Of a stretch of 20,556 nucleotides of DNA, positions 7,986 to 17,524 are shown in pieces; the first letter of the stretch is position 1, and the number at the start of each line of letters is the position of its first letter. The translations under genes and the position numbers were made by a program. Source of the stretch: VGDP01 sp964530335 (lineage in GTDB: Bacteria; Pseudomonadota; Alphaproteobacteria; SP197); NCBI GenBank assembly GCA_964530335.1, contig CAZGYG010000054.1, positions 1 through 20,556 on the forward strand, read 5' to 3'. The notes under the pieces were generated by a model. The model ran no database searches. It was given only the letters and a program-made list of their open reading frames with translations, and was not told the origin of the DNA.

Positions 7986-8876
7986 ATGTCTGAGCTTCGC
8001 TACGCGCCCCTGCCCGAACGCGGCGTGTTGGCCGTCGCGGGCGCGGACGCGCGCGCGTTCCTCCAGGGCCTGGTCTCGAACGACGTGCACCGGGCCACGG
8101 CGGAGCGCGCGATCTACGCGGCGTTGCTGACGCCACAGGGCAAGTACCTGTTCGACTTCCTGATCGCCCAGCACCAGGACACCCTGCTGCTCGACGTCGA
8201 GCGAGGGCGCCTGAACGACCTGCTGCGCCGCCTCGGGCTCTACCGGCTGCGCGCCAAGGTGACGATCGCGGATGTCTCGGACCGTTTCGCGGTCGCCGCC
8301 GCGTTCGGTCCGGGCGCGCCGGGGGCGCTGGGCCTCGCCGATGCGCCGGGCGCGGCGCGCGCCTTCGCGGGCGGCGTCGCGTTCACGGACCCCCGGGTTT
8401 CGCGGCTTGGCGCCCGGGTGGTCGCACCGCCGAGTGCCTCGGCGGAACTGGAATCGCTGGGCTTCGCGGCCGCCGACGCGACCGACTACGACCGGCTGCG
8501 TCTTGCGCAGGGCGTGCCGGACGGCAGCCGCGACCTGGTGGTGGAAAAGTCGTTCCTGCTCGAGAACAACTTCGAGGAGCTCAACGGCGTCGATTTCGAC
8601 AAGGGCTGCTACGTCGGCCAGGAGCTGACGGCGCGCACCAAGTTCCGCGGCGTCGTGCGCAAGCGGCTCTACCGCGTCGAGGTCGAGGGCCCGCTGCCCG
8701 CGCCCGGGACGCCGGTCATGCTGGGCGAGACCCAGATCGGCACCATGCGCACGGGCCGCGACCGCGTCGGGCTCGCGTTCCTCCGCCTCGAAGCGGTCGA
8801 GCGCGCCGAAGGGGCGCCCTTCGTCGCCGGCGCGGCGCAACTCAGGCCGGTCAAGCCGGACTGGGCAAAGTTTTAG
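7986..8876 (+). CDS. ygfZ: YgfZ/GcvT-domain folate-binding protein (Fe-S cluster maintenance)
   Basis: YgfZ (IBA57/CAF17 family) is a folate-binding protein that helps make or repair certain 4Fe-4S enzymes in the cytoplasm. The product is 296 residues. It opens with the GcvT-like stretch GADARAFLQGLVSNDV (19-34) and LTPQGKYLFDFLI. It carries the diagnostic YgfZ signature KGCYVGQE (206-213) with its single conserved cysteine at 208, then TARTKFRG and a C-terminal beta-barrel segment. ATG at 7986 has GGAGA a few bases upstream, so the extra 22 codons reading from 7920 are rejected. It is divergent from the glycosyltransferase operon and convergent with ppdK, so it is probably a single-gene unit. 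Confidence 0.93.
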   Translation: MSELRYAPLPERGVLAVAGADARAFLQGLVSNDVHRATAERAIYAALLTPQGKYLFDFLIAQHQDTLLLDVERGRLNDLLRRLGLYRLRAKVTIADVSDRFAVAAAFGPGAPGALGLADAPGAARAFAGGVAFTDPRVSRLGARVVAPPSASAELESLGFAAADATDYDRLRLAQGVPDGSRDLVVEKSFLLENNFEELNGVDFDKGCYVGQELTARTKFRGVVRKRLYRVEVEGPLPAPGTPVMLGETQIGTMRTGRDRVGLAFLRLEAVERAEGAPFVAGAAQLRPVKPDWAKF

Positions 8877-8901
8877 CCCGCGCGGTCAGGCGTTGGCGAT
8901 C

Positions 8902-9024
8902 GGAAAAAGGGGAAAAAGGGGACGCTACCCTTTTTTTGCTGGTCTACGGGCGGGTCTGAGACCGGCCCCTACCGCCGTCCCTCGGGAAAAAGGGAAGCGT
9001 CCCCTTTTTTGTCCCCTTTTTTAC

Positions 9025-9051
<27 letters not shown>
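8902..9051. repeat. MITE/REP-like array of GGGG/CCCC and A/T-tract hairpins
   Basis: Three copies of a hairpin unit occur here. AAAAAGGG (8913-8920) pairs with CCCTTTTT (8928-8935). AAAAAGGG (8987-8994) pairs with CCCTTTTT (9002-9009) around AAGCGTC. CTAAAGGG (9025-9032) lies opposite CCCCTTTTTTAG (9039-9050). The first copy is inverted relative to the other two, so the 150-bp block looks like an element with inverted ends. A central near-palindrome, GGGCGGGTCT-G-AGACCGGCCC (8948-8968), has 9 of 10 bases paired. The A/T tracts make each hairpin terminator-like on both strands, fitting the gap between convergent ygfZ and ppdK. The third copy is inside the ppdK coding region. No transposase is nearby. 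Confidence 0.8.
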
Positions 9052-11745
<2,694 letters not shown>

Positions 11746-11749
11746 GGGT

Positions 11750-13819
11750 TCAGCCCTCGATCCTGGAGAAGTCGGCGACCCGGTCGAGCGTGCCCTGGAT
11801 GCGGGCGAGCAGGCGAAGCCGGTTCTCGCGCAGCACCCGGTCATCGGCGTTGACGGTGACCCGGTCGAAGAACGCGTCCACGGGCGCCTTGAGCGCGGCC
11901 ATGGCGCGCATGGCGTCGGTGAAGGCCTCGCGCGCAAGCGCGTCGTCGGCCACCACCGCGACGGTGGCCAGCCCGGTGTCGAGCAACCGCTCTTCGGGTT
12001 CGGCGAAGCGCGCGGGATCGGGCGGGCCATCGTAGCCGCGGCCGTCGCGCTTGGCCTCGATGCGCACGATGTTGCCGGCCCGGCGGTACGCGGTCAGCAG
12101 ATCGGCGCCCGCCGCGTCGTCGAGGAACGCCTGCAGCGCCCGCGCCCGCGCCACCACCCGCACCAGGTCGTCGTCGCCCTTGGCGAACACCGCTCCGATC
12201 GCGTCGTGGCGCACGCCCGAGGCGCGCAAATGCACCTTCAGGCGGTCGGCGAAGAATTCGAGCAGCGCCGTCACCGTCGCGGCGTGCGACGAGGCGAGTT
12301 GCCGGCCGTCGGCTTGGAAATCGAAGGCGCCGCCGAGCACGTCGCCGAGCGGCAGCCGCAAGCCATTGTCCAACACCAGGCGGATGACGCCGAGCGCGGC
12401 GCGGCGCAGCGCGAACGGGTCCTTCGAGCCGGTCGGCTTCTCGCCGATGGCGAAGAACCCGGCGAGGGTGTCGAGCTTGTCGGCGAGCGCCACGACCACC
12501 GCGACCGGCGCGACCGGGCAGTCATCGTCGGGGCCGGCGGGGGCGTAGTGCGAGCCGATCGCCTCGGCCACGGCGTCGTCCTCGCCGTCGTGGGCCGCGT
12601 AGGTGCGACCCATGACGCCCTGAAGGTCCGGAAATTCACCGACCATGTCGGTCGTCAGGTCGGCCTTGGCCAGCCGCGCTGCGCGGCGCGCCAGAACCGC
12701 GTCGGCCTCGGGCACGTACTGCGCCAGCTCGGCGGCGAGGCGCTCGAGGCGCCTGGCCTTATCGCCCAGGCTGCCGAGCCGGGCGTGGAACACGATGCCG
12801 TCGAGGTCGGCGACCCGGGATTCGAGGCTGCGCTTGCGGTCGTGGTCCCAGAAGAAGCACGCGTCCGCCAGGCGCGCGCGCAGCACGCGCTGGTTGCCGG
12901 CGACGGCGCCATCGCCGGCCGTCGTGTTGGCGACGAACACGAAGCGGTTGGCGAGCCGCCCGGTCGCGGGGTCGCGCACGGAGAAGTAACGCTGGTGGTC
13001 GCGCATGGCCGAGACCAGCACCTCGGGCGGCAGGTCGAGGTAGGCTTCGTCGAAGGCGCCGATTCGCACCTCGGGCCATTCCACCAGACCCGCGTTCTCG
13101 GCCACCAGGGCCTCGTCCTCGACCAGCGCGAGTCCCTCGCGCCGCGCGGCGGCGTGGGCGCGCTCGGCGATGATGCGGCGCCGCTCGGCGGGATCGAGCA
13201 CGACCTTCGCGTCGCGCAGCTTCGCCGCGTAGTCGTCGAAGCCGGCCACCGTGATGTCCCCGGGCGCAAGAAACCGGTGGCCGAGCGTGGCGTTCCCCGC
13301 GTTCACTGCGGCGAAGGCGACGGGCACGACCTGGCCGTCGAACAGACACACGATGCGCCGCAGCGGCCGCACCCAGAGCGCCGCACCGTCGCCCCAGCGC
13401 ATGGACTTGGGCCACGGGAAGTCCGCGAGCGCGCTTTCGATCAGCGCTCGCAGCAGTTGGGGCGTCGGCAGGCCGCGCGCCTGCTCTTCGTAGACATAGA
13501 ACTCGCCCTTGCCATCGGATTCCTTGCGGCACTGCTCGATCGAGACGATGCCGCGCGCCTTGAGGAAGCCCTGAATCGCCTTGTCCGGCGCGCCGACTCG
13601 CGGCCCCTTGACGACGACCTTGCGGTCGGGCTGAACGGCGGGGACGCCCCGCACCACGAGCGCGAGCCGCCGGGGCGTGGCGAACGCCTGGGCCGAATCG
13701 TGGCCGAGCTCGCGTTCCTTGAGTCCGCGCAAGACGATGCGCTCGAGATCCTCGGCCGCGCGCGCCTGGAAGGTTGCCGGAATCTCCTCGGACAGGAGCT
13801 CGATCAGGAGTTCCGGCAC
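11750..13819 (-). CDS. glyS: Glycyl-tRNA synthetase beta subunit
   Basis: This is the tRNA-binding subunit of the alpha2-beta2 bacterial glycyl-tRNA synthetase, made with GlyQ. It has 689 residues, the normal length. The N-terminus MPELLIELLSEEIPA is typical, followed by FATPRRLALVV (46-56) and KGPRVGAP. The middle has SAMRDHQRYFSV, FVFVANT and ACFFWDHDRK, all family hallmarks, and DFPWPKSMRWG precedes them. The C-terminal DALR-type anticodon-binding region ends VNADDRVLRENRLRLLARI. The GTG start at 13819 follows the glyQ stop by a single base, so the two subunits should be translationally coupled and made in equal amounts. The ppdK start is 4 bp beyond its stop. Confidence 0.96.
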   Translation of the reverse strand: MPELLIELLSEEIPATFQARAAEDLERIVLRGLKERELGHDSAQAFATPRRLALVVRGVPAVQPDRKVVVKGPRVGAPDKAIQGFLKARGIVSIEQCRKESDGKGEFYVYEEQARGLPTPQLLRALIESALADFPWPKSMRWGDGAALWVRPLRRIVCLFDGQVVPVAFAAVNAGNATLGHRFLAPGDITVAGFDDYAAKLRDAKVVLDPAERRRIIAERAHAAARREGLALVEDEALVAENAGLVEWPEVRIGAFDEAYLDLPPEVLVSAMRDHQRYFSVRDPATGRLANRFVFVANTTAGDGAVAGNQRVLRARLADACFFWDHDRKRSLESRVADLDGIVFHARLGSLGDKARRLERLAAELAQYVPEADAVLARRAARLAKADLTTDMVGEFPDLQGVMGRTYAAHDGEDDAVAEAIGSHYAPAGPDDDCPVAPVAVVVALADKLDTLAGFFAIGEKPTGSKDPFALRRAALGVIRLVLDNGLRLPLGDVLGGAFDFQADGRQLASSHAATVTALLEFFADRLKVHLRASGVRHDAIGAVFAKGDDDLVRVVARARALQAFLDDAAGADLLTAYRRAGNIVRIEAKRDGRGYDGPPDPARFAEPEERLLDTGLATVAVVADDALAREAFTDAMRAMAALKAPVDAFFDRVTVNADDRVLRENRLRLLARIQGTLDRVADFSRIEG

Positions 13820-13820
13820 G

Positions 13821-14690
13821 TCAGGCAGCCGCTCGCGCGCGGCTCGTGAGCCAGCCTTCGCAACATGCCTTGGTCAGCGCACGGACGCGGGCGATGTAGG
13901 CCGCGCGCTCGGTGACGCTGATGACGCCGCGGGCATCGAGCAGGTTGAAGGCGTGGCTCGCCTTGATCGCCTGGTCGTAGGCCGGCAATGGCAGCTTGCG
14001 GCCGAGCAGATCGACGCAGGTGCGTTCGGCGTCCTGGAAATGGCGGGTCAAGGTCTGGGTGTCGGCGGCCTCGAAGTTGTAGGCCGAGAACTGGCGCTCG
14101 GAGTCCAGGTAGATGTCGCCGTAGGTGACGCCCGCGCCGTTCCAATCCAGGTCGAAGATGCTGTCCTTGCCCTGAACGAACATGGCCAGGCGCTCGAGTC
14201 CGTACGTGATCTCGCCCGCCACCGGCCGGCAGTCGAAGCCGCCGACCTGCTGGAAATAGGTGAACTGGCTGACCTCCATGCCGTCGCACCAGACCTCCCA
14301 GCCGAGCCCCCAGGCGCCGAGCGTCGGGCTTTCCCAGTCGTCCTCGACGAACCGGATGTCGTGGTCCGTGGGCGCGATGCCGAGCGCCCGCAGGCTCTTG
14401 AGATAGAGCTCCTGGAAGTCGTCCGGCGACGGCTTCCAGATCACCTGGAACTGGTAGTAGTGCTGGAGCCGGTTGGGGTTCTCGCCATAGCGCCCGTCCT
14501 TGGGCCGGCGCGACGGCTGGACATACGCCGCCTTCCACGGATCGGGCCCCAGGCTGCGCAGGACGGTCGCCCAGTGGAACGTGCCGGCGCCGACCTCCAT
14601 GTCGTAGGGCTGCAGGATGACGCAGCCCTGATCGGCCCAGAAACACTGAAGCGCCAGGATCAGGCCCTGAAAAGATGTTGGGGTCGGCAC
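13821..14690 (-). CDS. glyQ: Glycyl-tRNA synthetase alpha subunit
   Basis: This is the catalytic subunit of the bacterial glycyl-tRNA synthetase, joining glycine to tRNA-Gly with GlyS. From the GTG at 14690 it is 289 residues, matching the family. It shows SFQGLILALQCFWADQGC, then LQPYDMEVGAGTFHWAT, YVQPSRRPKDGRYGENPNR, RFVEDDWESPTLGAWGLG and QFTYFQQVGG, the near-invariant class II core. The GTG is preceded by GGAGG four bases upstream and gives the canonical short N-terminus. An in-frame ATG at 14726 would add 12 residues (MQQERPPGDGGT) but has no ribosome site and looks unlike the family. The longer frame to 15272 runs over a neighbouring gene and is not real. The gene sits 65 bp after a small membrane protein gene. 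Confidence 0.95.
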   Translation of the reverse strand: MPTPTSFQGLILALQCFWADQGCVILQPYDMEVGAGTFHWATVLRSLGPDPWKAAYVQPSRRPKDGRYGENPNRLQHYYQFQVIWKPSPDDFQELYLKSLRALGIAPTDHDIRFVEDDWESPTLGAWGLGWEVWCDGMEVSQFTYFQQVGGFDCRPVAGEITYGLERLAMFVQGKDSIFDLDWNGAGVTYGDIYLDSERQFSAYNFEAADTQTLTRHFQDAERTCVDLLGRKLPLPAYDQAIKASHAFNLLDARGVISVTERAAYIARVRALTKACCEGWLTSRARAAA

Positions 14691-14737
14691 AGTGCCTCCG
14701 TCGCCGGGCGGCCTCTCTTGCTGCATTGCAACATAAG

Positions 14738-14757
14738 GACCGCCCGCCACGGCGGTC
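14738..14757 (-). promoter_or_regulatory. Hairpin ahead of glyQ (possible attenuator or processing site)
   Basis: GACCGCC (14738-14744) and GGCGGTC (14751-14757) form a perfect 7-bp stem with a 6-base loop. On the minus strand it covers the stop codon of the small zinc-ribbon gene and lies about 48 bp upstream of the glyQ GTG. No run of T follows, so it is not a standard intrinsic terminator. It may reduce read-through, protect an mRNA end or do nothing. The structure is seen directly; any role is inferred. Confidence 0.35.
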
Positions 14758-15013
14758 AAGCGCGCGAGGCGGTTCCGGCGGCCCGGGGATAGGGGCAACG
14801 CGCCCGGCCGCAGTCGCGCGCCTGCGCCGCAGCCACGAAGGTACCGCACGCGGGGCACGGCTTCATGTCGGTGGCCACGACGCGGGAGTCCCGGCGGCCG
14901 GGTTCGACCCTCTGCCGCATCCGGCCGGCGGCGCGCACGACCCGAAACAGGGTCCAGAGCGCGGCAAGGATGCCGAACAGGACGGCGATCTTCTGAAGGC
15001 TGAAGCCCAGCAC
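14756..15013 (-). CDS. Small membrane-anchored zinc-ribbon protein
   Basis: The product has 85 residues and no named function. It has one N-terminal membrane helix (about 7-26, KIAVLFGILAALWTLFRVV), a basic arginine-rich stretch just after it (25-42), and a C-terminal zinc ribbon formed by CPACGTF (53-59) and CGRARCPY (68-75), giving two CxxC-like knuckles. The positive region suggests an N-out, C-in arrangement with the ribbon in the cytoplasm. Start is GTG at 15013, with weak upstream ribosome signal. It lies directly upstream of glyQ on the same strand. From memory, a small protein with this plan occurs near glyQ in other alphaproteobacteria, but this is unverified. It diverges from the AAA+ ATPase gene across 158 bp in which no strong promoter stood out. 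Confidence 0.75.
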   Translation of the reverse strand: MLGFSLQKIAVLFGILAALWTLFRVVRAAGRMRQRVEPGRRDSRVVATDMKPCPACGTFVAAAQARDCGRARCPYPRAAGTASRA

Positions 15014-15171
15014 GGCGCCGAATTAACGGCAGCCGCGAGTCAGGGTCAAGGCGCGACGGCGGGGCGAGCGAGCGCGCCGCGGATTGCCATTCGCGGGCGA
15101 GACGGCGATAGTGCCCCCTGCGGCGCGGATGCCGGATTCGCGGCGGCGTCGAACCAGGTCGGGGACACAGG

Positions 15172-16617
15172 ATGTCGTTGGGAGAATCGTTGATCAAAGC
15201 GGGGCTGATCAACAGCGCGGACGTCGATCGGGCCCTGGATCGGCAAACGCACGAGGGCGGCACGCTCGGCAAGGCCTTGATCGATCTTGGCGTTCTGACC
15301 GCCGAACAGCTCGACGCCTATTTCCGCGCCCCGCCGCCGACCCTGTTCACGATCGCGGACACGGGGCTCAGGCCGGAATTGCTTTCGGGGCTCGTGCTCA
15401 AGTTCATGCACCGCTACGGCACCGAGACCCCGGCGGCGATCGCCCCGCAGATCAAGCTTCCGCCGCCGCTCGTCGCCCTCGTCGTGCGCGGCCTTCACGA
15501 GCGCGGTCTGGCCGAGACCCTGGGCGGCGCGATCGTCGCATCGGGCGTGGAGAATCGTTTCATCCTGACCGGGCGCGGCCGCGAGGCGGCGCTCGAGGCG
15601 ATGGCGCAATCGGAATACATCGGCCCGGCGCCGGTCACGCTCGAGGCCTACAACGCCCAGATCGACCGCCAGCGCATCACCAACGACCGTATCGACGCGC
15701 AGATGCTGACCGAGGCCCTCGGCCGCGACCTGGTATTGCCGGAAGGCCTGATCGATCGCATCGGCCCTGCGGTCAACGCGGGCCGCGCCATGATGTTCTA
15801 CGGCGCGCCTGGCGACGGCAAATCGTCGATCTCGCAAGGCATCGCCCACAGCTACAAGCAGCCGGCGCACGTGCCCTACGCGATCGAGGTCGACGGCTAC
15901 GTCATCAAGGTGTTCGACCCGGCGACCCATACGGAATTCGTCGAGGACACGGCGGCGGGCAACGGGGCGGCCGCGCCGGTGCGACACCTCAAGCTCGGTG
16001 GCGAGGACCGCCGCTGGATCAAATGTCGCCGGCCCCGGTCGGTCGTCGGCGGCGAGCTGACGCTGGACATGCTCGATATCGGCTACAATTCGGATGGAAA
16101 ATATTACGAAGCTCCCGTCCACATCAAGGCTAACAGCGGCATCTTCATCATTGAAGACTTCGGACGCCAAATAGACACACCGCAGAAACTGATGAATCGT
16201 TGGGTTCTACCCTTGGAAACTCAACGCGATTATTTAACTCTAGCTTCAGGGCGGAAATTCTCCATAAATTTCGACTGTCTCGTCATCGTTTCAACCAACA
16301 TTCCGCCGAAGAAGATCATGGACGAGGCCATGTTGCGCCGCTTCCGCTACAAGTTTCATATCACGCCGCCGACGCGGGAGGACTACCGCGAGATCATGGT
16401 GCGCGCGGCGCGACAGTTCGGCCTGGAAGCGACGGACGCGCTGATCGAATTGCTGTACTCCAGGGTCTACGACGCGGGCACGCTCGCGCCGTCGCGCTTC
16501 CACCCGCGCTTCATCCTCGATCACGTCGTCGCCCGCTGCCGCTTCGCCGGCCATGCCCCGACCCTGAACCCGGACCTTGTGCTGGAGGCCACCACCCATA
16601 TCGGTACCGACGAATGA
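15172..16617 (+). CDS. AAA+ ATPase with GspE/MshE-type N-terminal domain
   Basis: The product has 481 residues. Residues 1-51 (LGESLIKAGLINSADVDRAL, then GGTLGKALIDLGVLTAEQL) match the MshEN/GspE N-terminal pattern, known in some ATPases to bind c-di-GMP. Residues about 65-148 look like a winged helix. An AAA+ module follows: Walker A GAPGDGKS (211-218), Walker B GIFIIEDFG (323-331), sensor-1-like VIVSTN (371-376) and arginine-rich LRRFRYKF (388-395). The core resembles a poorly characterised ATPase family that, from memory, is sometimes annotated as a predicted chaperone-type ATPase associated with Flp pilus assembly. No pilus gene is in the window. Codons for about 304-388 are strikingly low in GC. 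The gene precedes pal by 181 bp, where tolB would be expected. Function is unknown; remodelling of a membrane complex is a guess. Confidence 0.82.
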   Translation: MSLGESLIKAGLINSADVDRALDRQTHEGGTLGKALIDLGVLTAEQLDAYFRAPPPTLFTIADTGLRPELLSGLVLKFMHRYGTETPAAIAPQIKLPPPLVALVVRGLHERGLAETLGGAIVASGVENRFILTGRGREAALEAMAQSEYIGPAPVTLEAYNAQIDRQRITNDRIDAQMLTEALGRDLVLPEGLIDRIGPAVNAGRAMMFYGAPGDGKSSISQGIAHSYKQPAHVPYAIEVDGYVIKVFDPATHTEFVEDTAAGNGAAAPVRHLKLGGEDRRWIKCRRPRSVVGGELTLDMLDIGYNSDGKYYEAPVHIKANSGIFIIEDFGRQIDTPQKLMNRWVLPLETQRDYLTLASGRKFSINFDCLVIVSTNIPPKKIMDEAMLRRFRYKFHITPPTREDYREIMVRAARQFGLEATDALIELLYSRVYDAGTLAPSRFHPRFILDHVVARCRFAGHAPTLNPDLVLEATTHIGTDE

Positions 16618-16707
16618 AGCGAATCGACCGGCGAAATGCCCGAAGTCGCGTTCCGAACCCGCGCCAATGACTGTTTCAGACCTAACGGCGGTGCGATTCC
16701 TAGCGAA

Positions 16708-16738
16708 TTGACTTGCAGGCGGCGGTACGTTGCGCTAC
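16708..16738 (+). promoter_or_regulatory. Possible sigma70-type promoter for pal
   Basis: TTGACT at 16708-16713 is close to a -35 consensus, and weak -10 candidates (TGCGCT at 16731 or CGCTAC at 16733) lie 17 to 19 bp further on, about 60 bp before the pal start. This stretch belongs to the 181-bp gap between the ATPase gene and pal, which has no other feature I can name. The -10 match is poor, so this is tentative. Confidence 0.25.
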
Positions 16739-16798
16739 GGACTGCGCCGCGCGGACCGATGACGATTTGGCCCGCGGTGGCCCCATGGAGACCGAATA

Positions 16799-17302
16799 AT
16801 GCGCGGAAAACTGTTTAGCCTTCTGGCAGCGCTCGTGCTGGTCGCGGCCTGCGAAACCACGCCCGAAGACACCAGCGCCTCGACCGGCGACGGTGGCACG
16901 ACAGACACCACGGCAAGCACCGTCGAACAGCCGGCGGGCCCGGCCCCGGGCAGCCAAGAAGACTTGGCGGTCAACGTCGGCGATCGGATTTTCTTCGATC
17001 TCGACAAGTTCGACCTGTCGGCCGAGGCGCAGGAGACCCTGCGCCGCCAGGCTGCCTGGCTCCAGACTTATCCCAACGTGGCCGTCACGATCGAAGGGCA
17101 CTGCGACGAACGCGGCACGCGCGAATACAACCTCGCGCTCGGCGACCGTCGCGCCAACGCGGCGAAGAACTTCCTGGTCGCGCTGGGCGTCGACCCCGCG
17201 CGGGTCGCGACGATCAGCTACGGCAAAGAGCGTCCGGACGCTGTCGGCAGCGACGAGACGAGTTGGGCCCAGAACCGCCGGGTCGTCACGGTCGTCAACT
17301 AA
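16799..17302 (+). CDS. pal: Peptidoglycan-associated lipoprotein Pal
   Basis: Pal is an outer-membrane lipoprotein that binds peptidoglycan and helps pull the outer membrane inward at division. The product has 167 residues. A type II signal peptide ends in the lipobox LVAAC with C18 as lipidated residue; E19 at position +2 is not the inner-membrane retention signal. A Ser/Thr/Gly-rich linker (20-55) follows, then the OmpA-C domain (about 63-167) with FFDLDKFDLS, VTIEGHCDERGTREYN and LGDRRANAAKNFL, which contain the diaminopimelate-binding Asp and Arg, and TISYGKERP. ATG at 16799 has GGAG a few bases upstream. The usual upstream partners tolQ, tolR, tolA and tolB are absent here; cpoB follows. 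Confidence 0.96.
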   Translation: MRGKLFSLLAALVLVAACETTPEDTSASTGDGGTTDTTASTVEQPAGPAPGSQEDLAVNVGDRIFFDLDKFDLSAEAQETLRRQAAWLQTYPNVAVTIEGHCDERGTREYNLALGDRRANAAKNFLVALGVDPARVATISYGKERPDAVGSDETSWAQNRRVVTVVN

Positions 17303-17328
17303 GGCCGCGCGTTCGTCTCACGGTCACG

Positions 17329-17378
17329 ACACCCGCGTCTGGCCGGCCCTTGGTCGGCCGGGCGCGGGTGTTCGCGTT
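17329..17378 (+). terminator. Intrinsic-terminator-like hairpin after pal
   Basis: ACACCCGCG (17329-17337) pairs perfectly with CGCGGGTGT (17363-17371). Inside it a second stem, GGCCG (17341-17345) with CGGCC (17355-17359), extends the fold. The stem is followed by TCGCGTTTT, a short T-run ending at 17380. It lies 27 bp after the pal stop and 145 bp before cpoB, so it could end or weaken transcription from pal into cpoB. The T-tract is weak, so partial read-through is likely. Confidence 0.6.
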
Positions 17379-17402
17379 TTCCTGCCGTACTTTCGCCCCT
17401 TT

Positions 17403-17432
17403 CCTCGCCCATGCAGGCCTCGCCCATGCAGG
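17403..17432 (+). repeat. Perfect 15-bp tandem duplication
   Basis: The 15-mer CCTCGCCCATGCAGG occurs at 17403-17417 and again, unchanged and directly adjacent, at 17418-17432. It lies in the gap between pal and cpoB, upstream of a second, unrelated tandem repeat. Identity of the two copies suggests a recent slippage event. Confidence 0.9.
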
Positions 17433-17450
17433 GTCGCCGCGCGGCCAAGT

Positions 17451-17498
17451 CAGGTGACAGGCCAGGTGACGGGCCAGATGACGGGCCAGATGACGGGA
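17451..17498 (+). repeat. Four-unit 12-bp tandem repeat upstream of cpoB
   Basis: Four directly adjacent 12-mers are CAGGTGACAGGC, CAGGTGACGGGC, CAGATGACGGGC and CAGATGACGGGA (17451-17498), differing at one or two positions each. The array ends 26 bp before the cpoB start codon, so it would lie in the 5' leader of cpoB mRNA. Being a multiple of three it also stays open in one frame (VTGQVTGQMTGQMTG), but that frame has no credible start. Copy-number change could alter leader length or ribosome access. Confidence 0.9.
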
Positions 17499-17524
17499 AT
17501 GCACGACACGACCGGGGGCACGGA

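Noticed and set aside
11746..12030. N-terminal extension of ppdK to 12030
   Set aside because: The extra 95 residues are out-of-frame glyS sequence; the family N-terminus begins at MTKWVYRF at 11745.
14690..14760. T-box or leader-peptide control of glyQ
   Set aside because: No T-box consensus or glycine-rich leader frame was seen; only a short hairpin lacking a T-run is present.
14691..15272. N-terminal extension of glyQ to 14726 or 15272
   Set aside because: The GTG at 14690 has a GGAGG site and gives the canonical N-terminus; the longer frames read through another gene or lack a ribosome site.
17451..17498. Four 12-bp units considered as a CRISPR array or iteron origin
   Set aside because: Units are contiguous with no spacers, too short and too few, and no cas or replication gene is present.
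17411..17524. Longer CpoB start at 17411
   Set aside because: It would put 38 residues encoded by tandem repeats ahead of a good signal peptide; the ATG at 17525 fits better.
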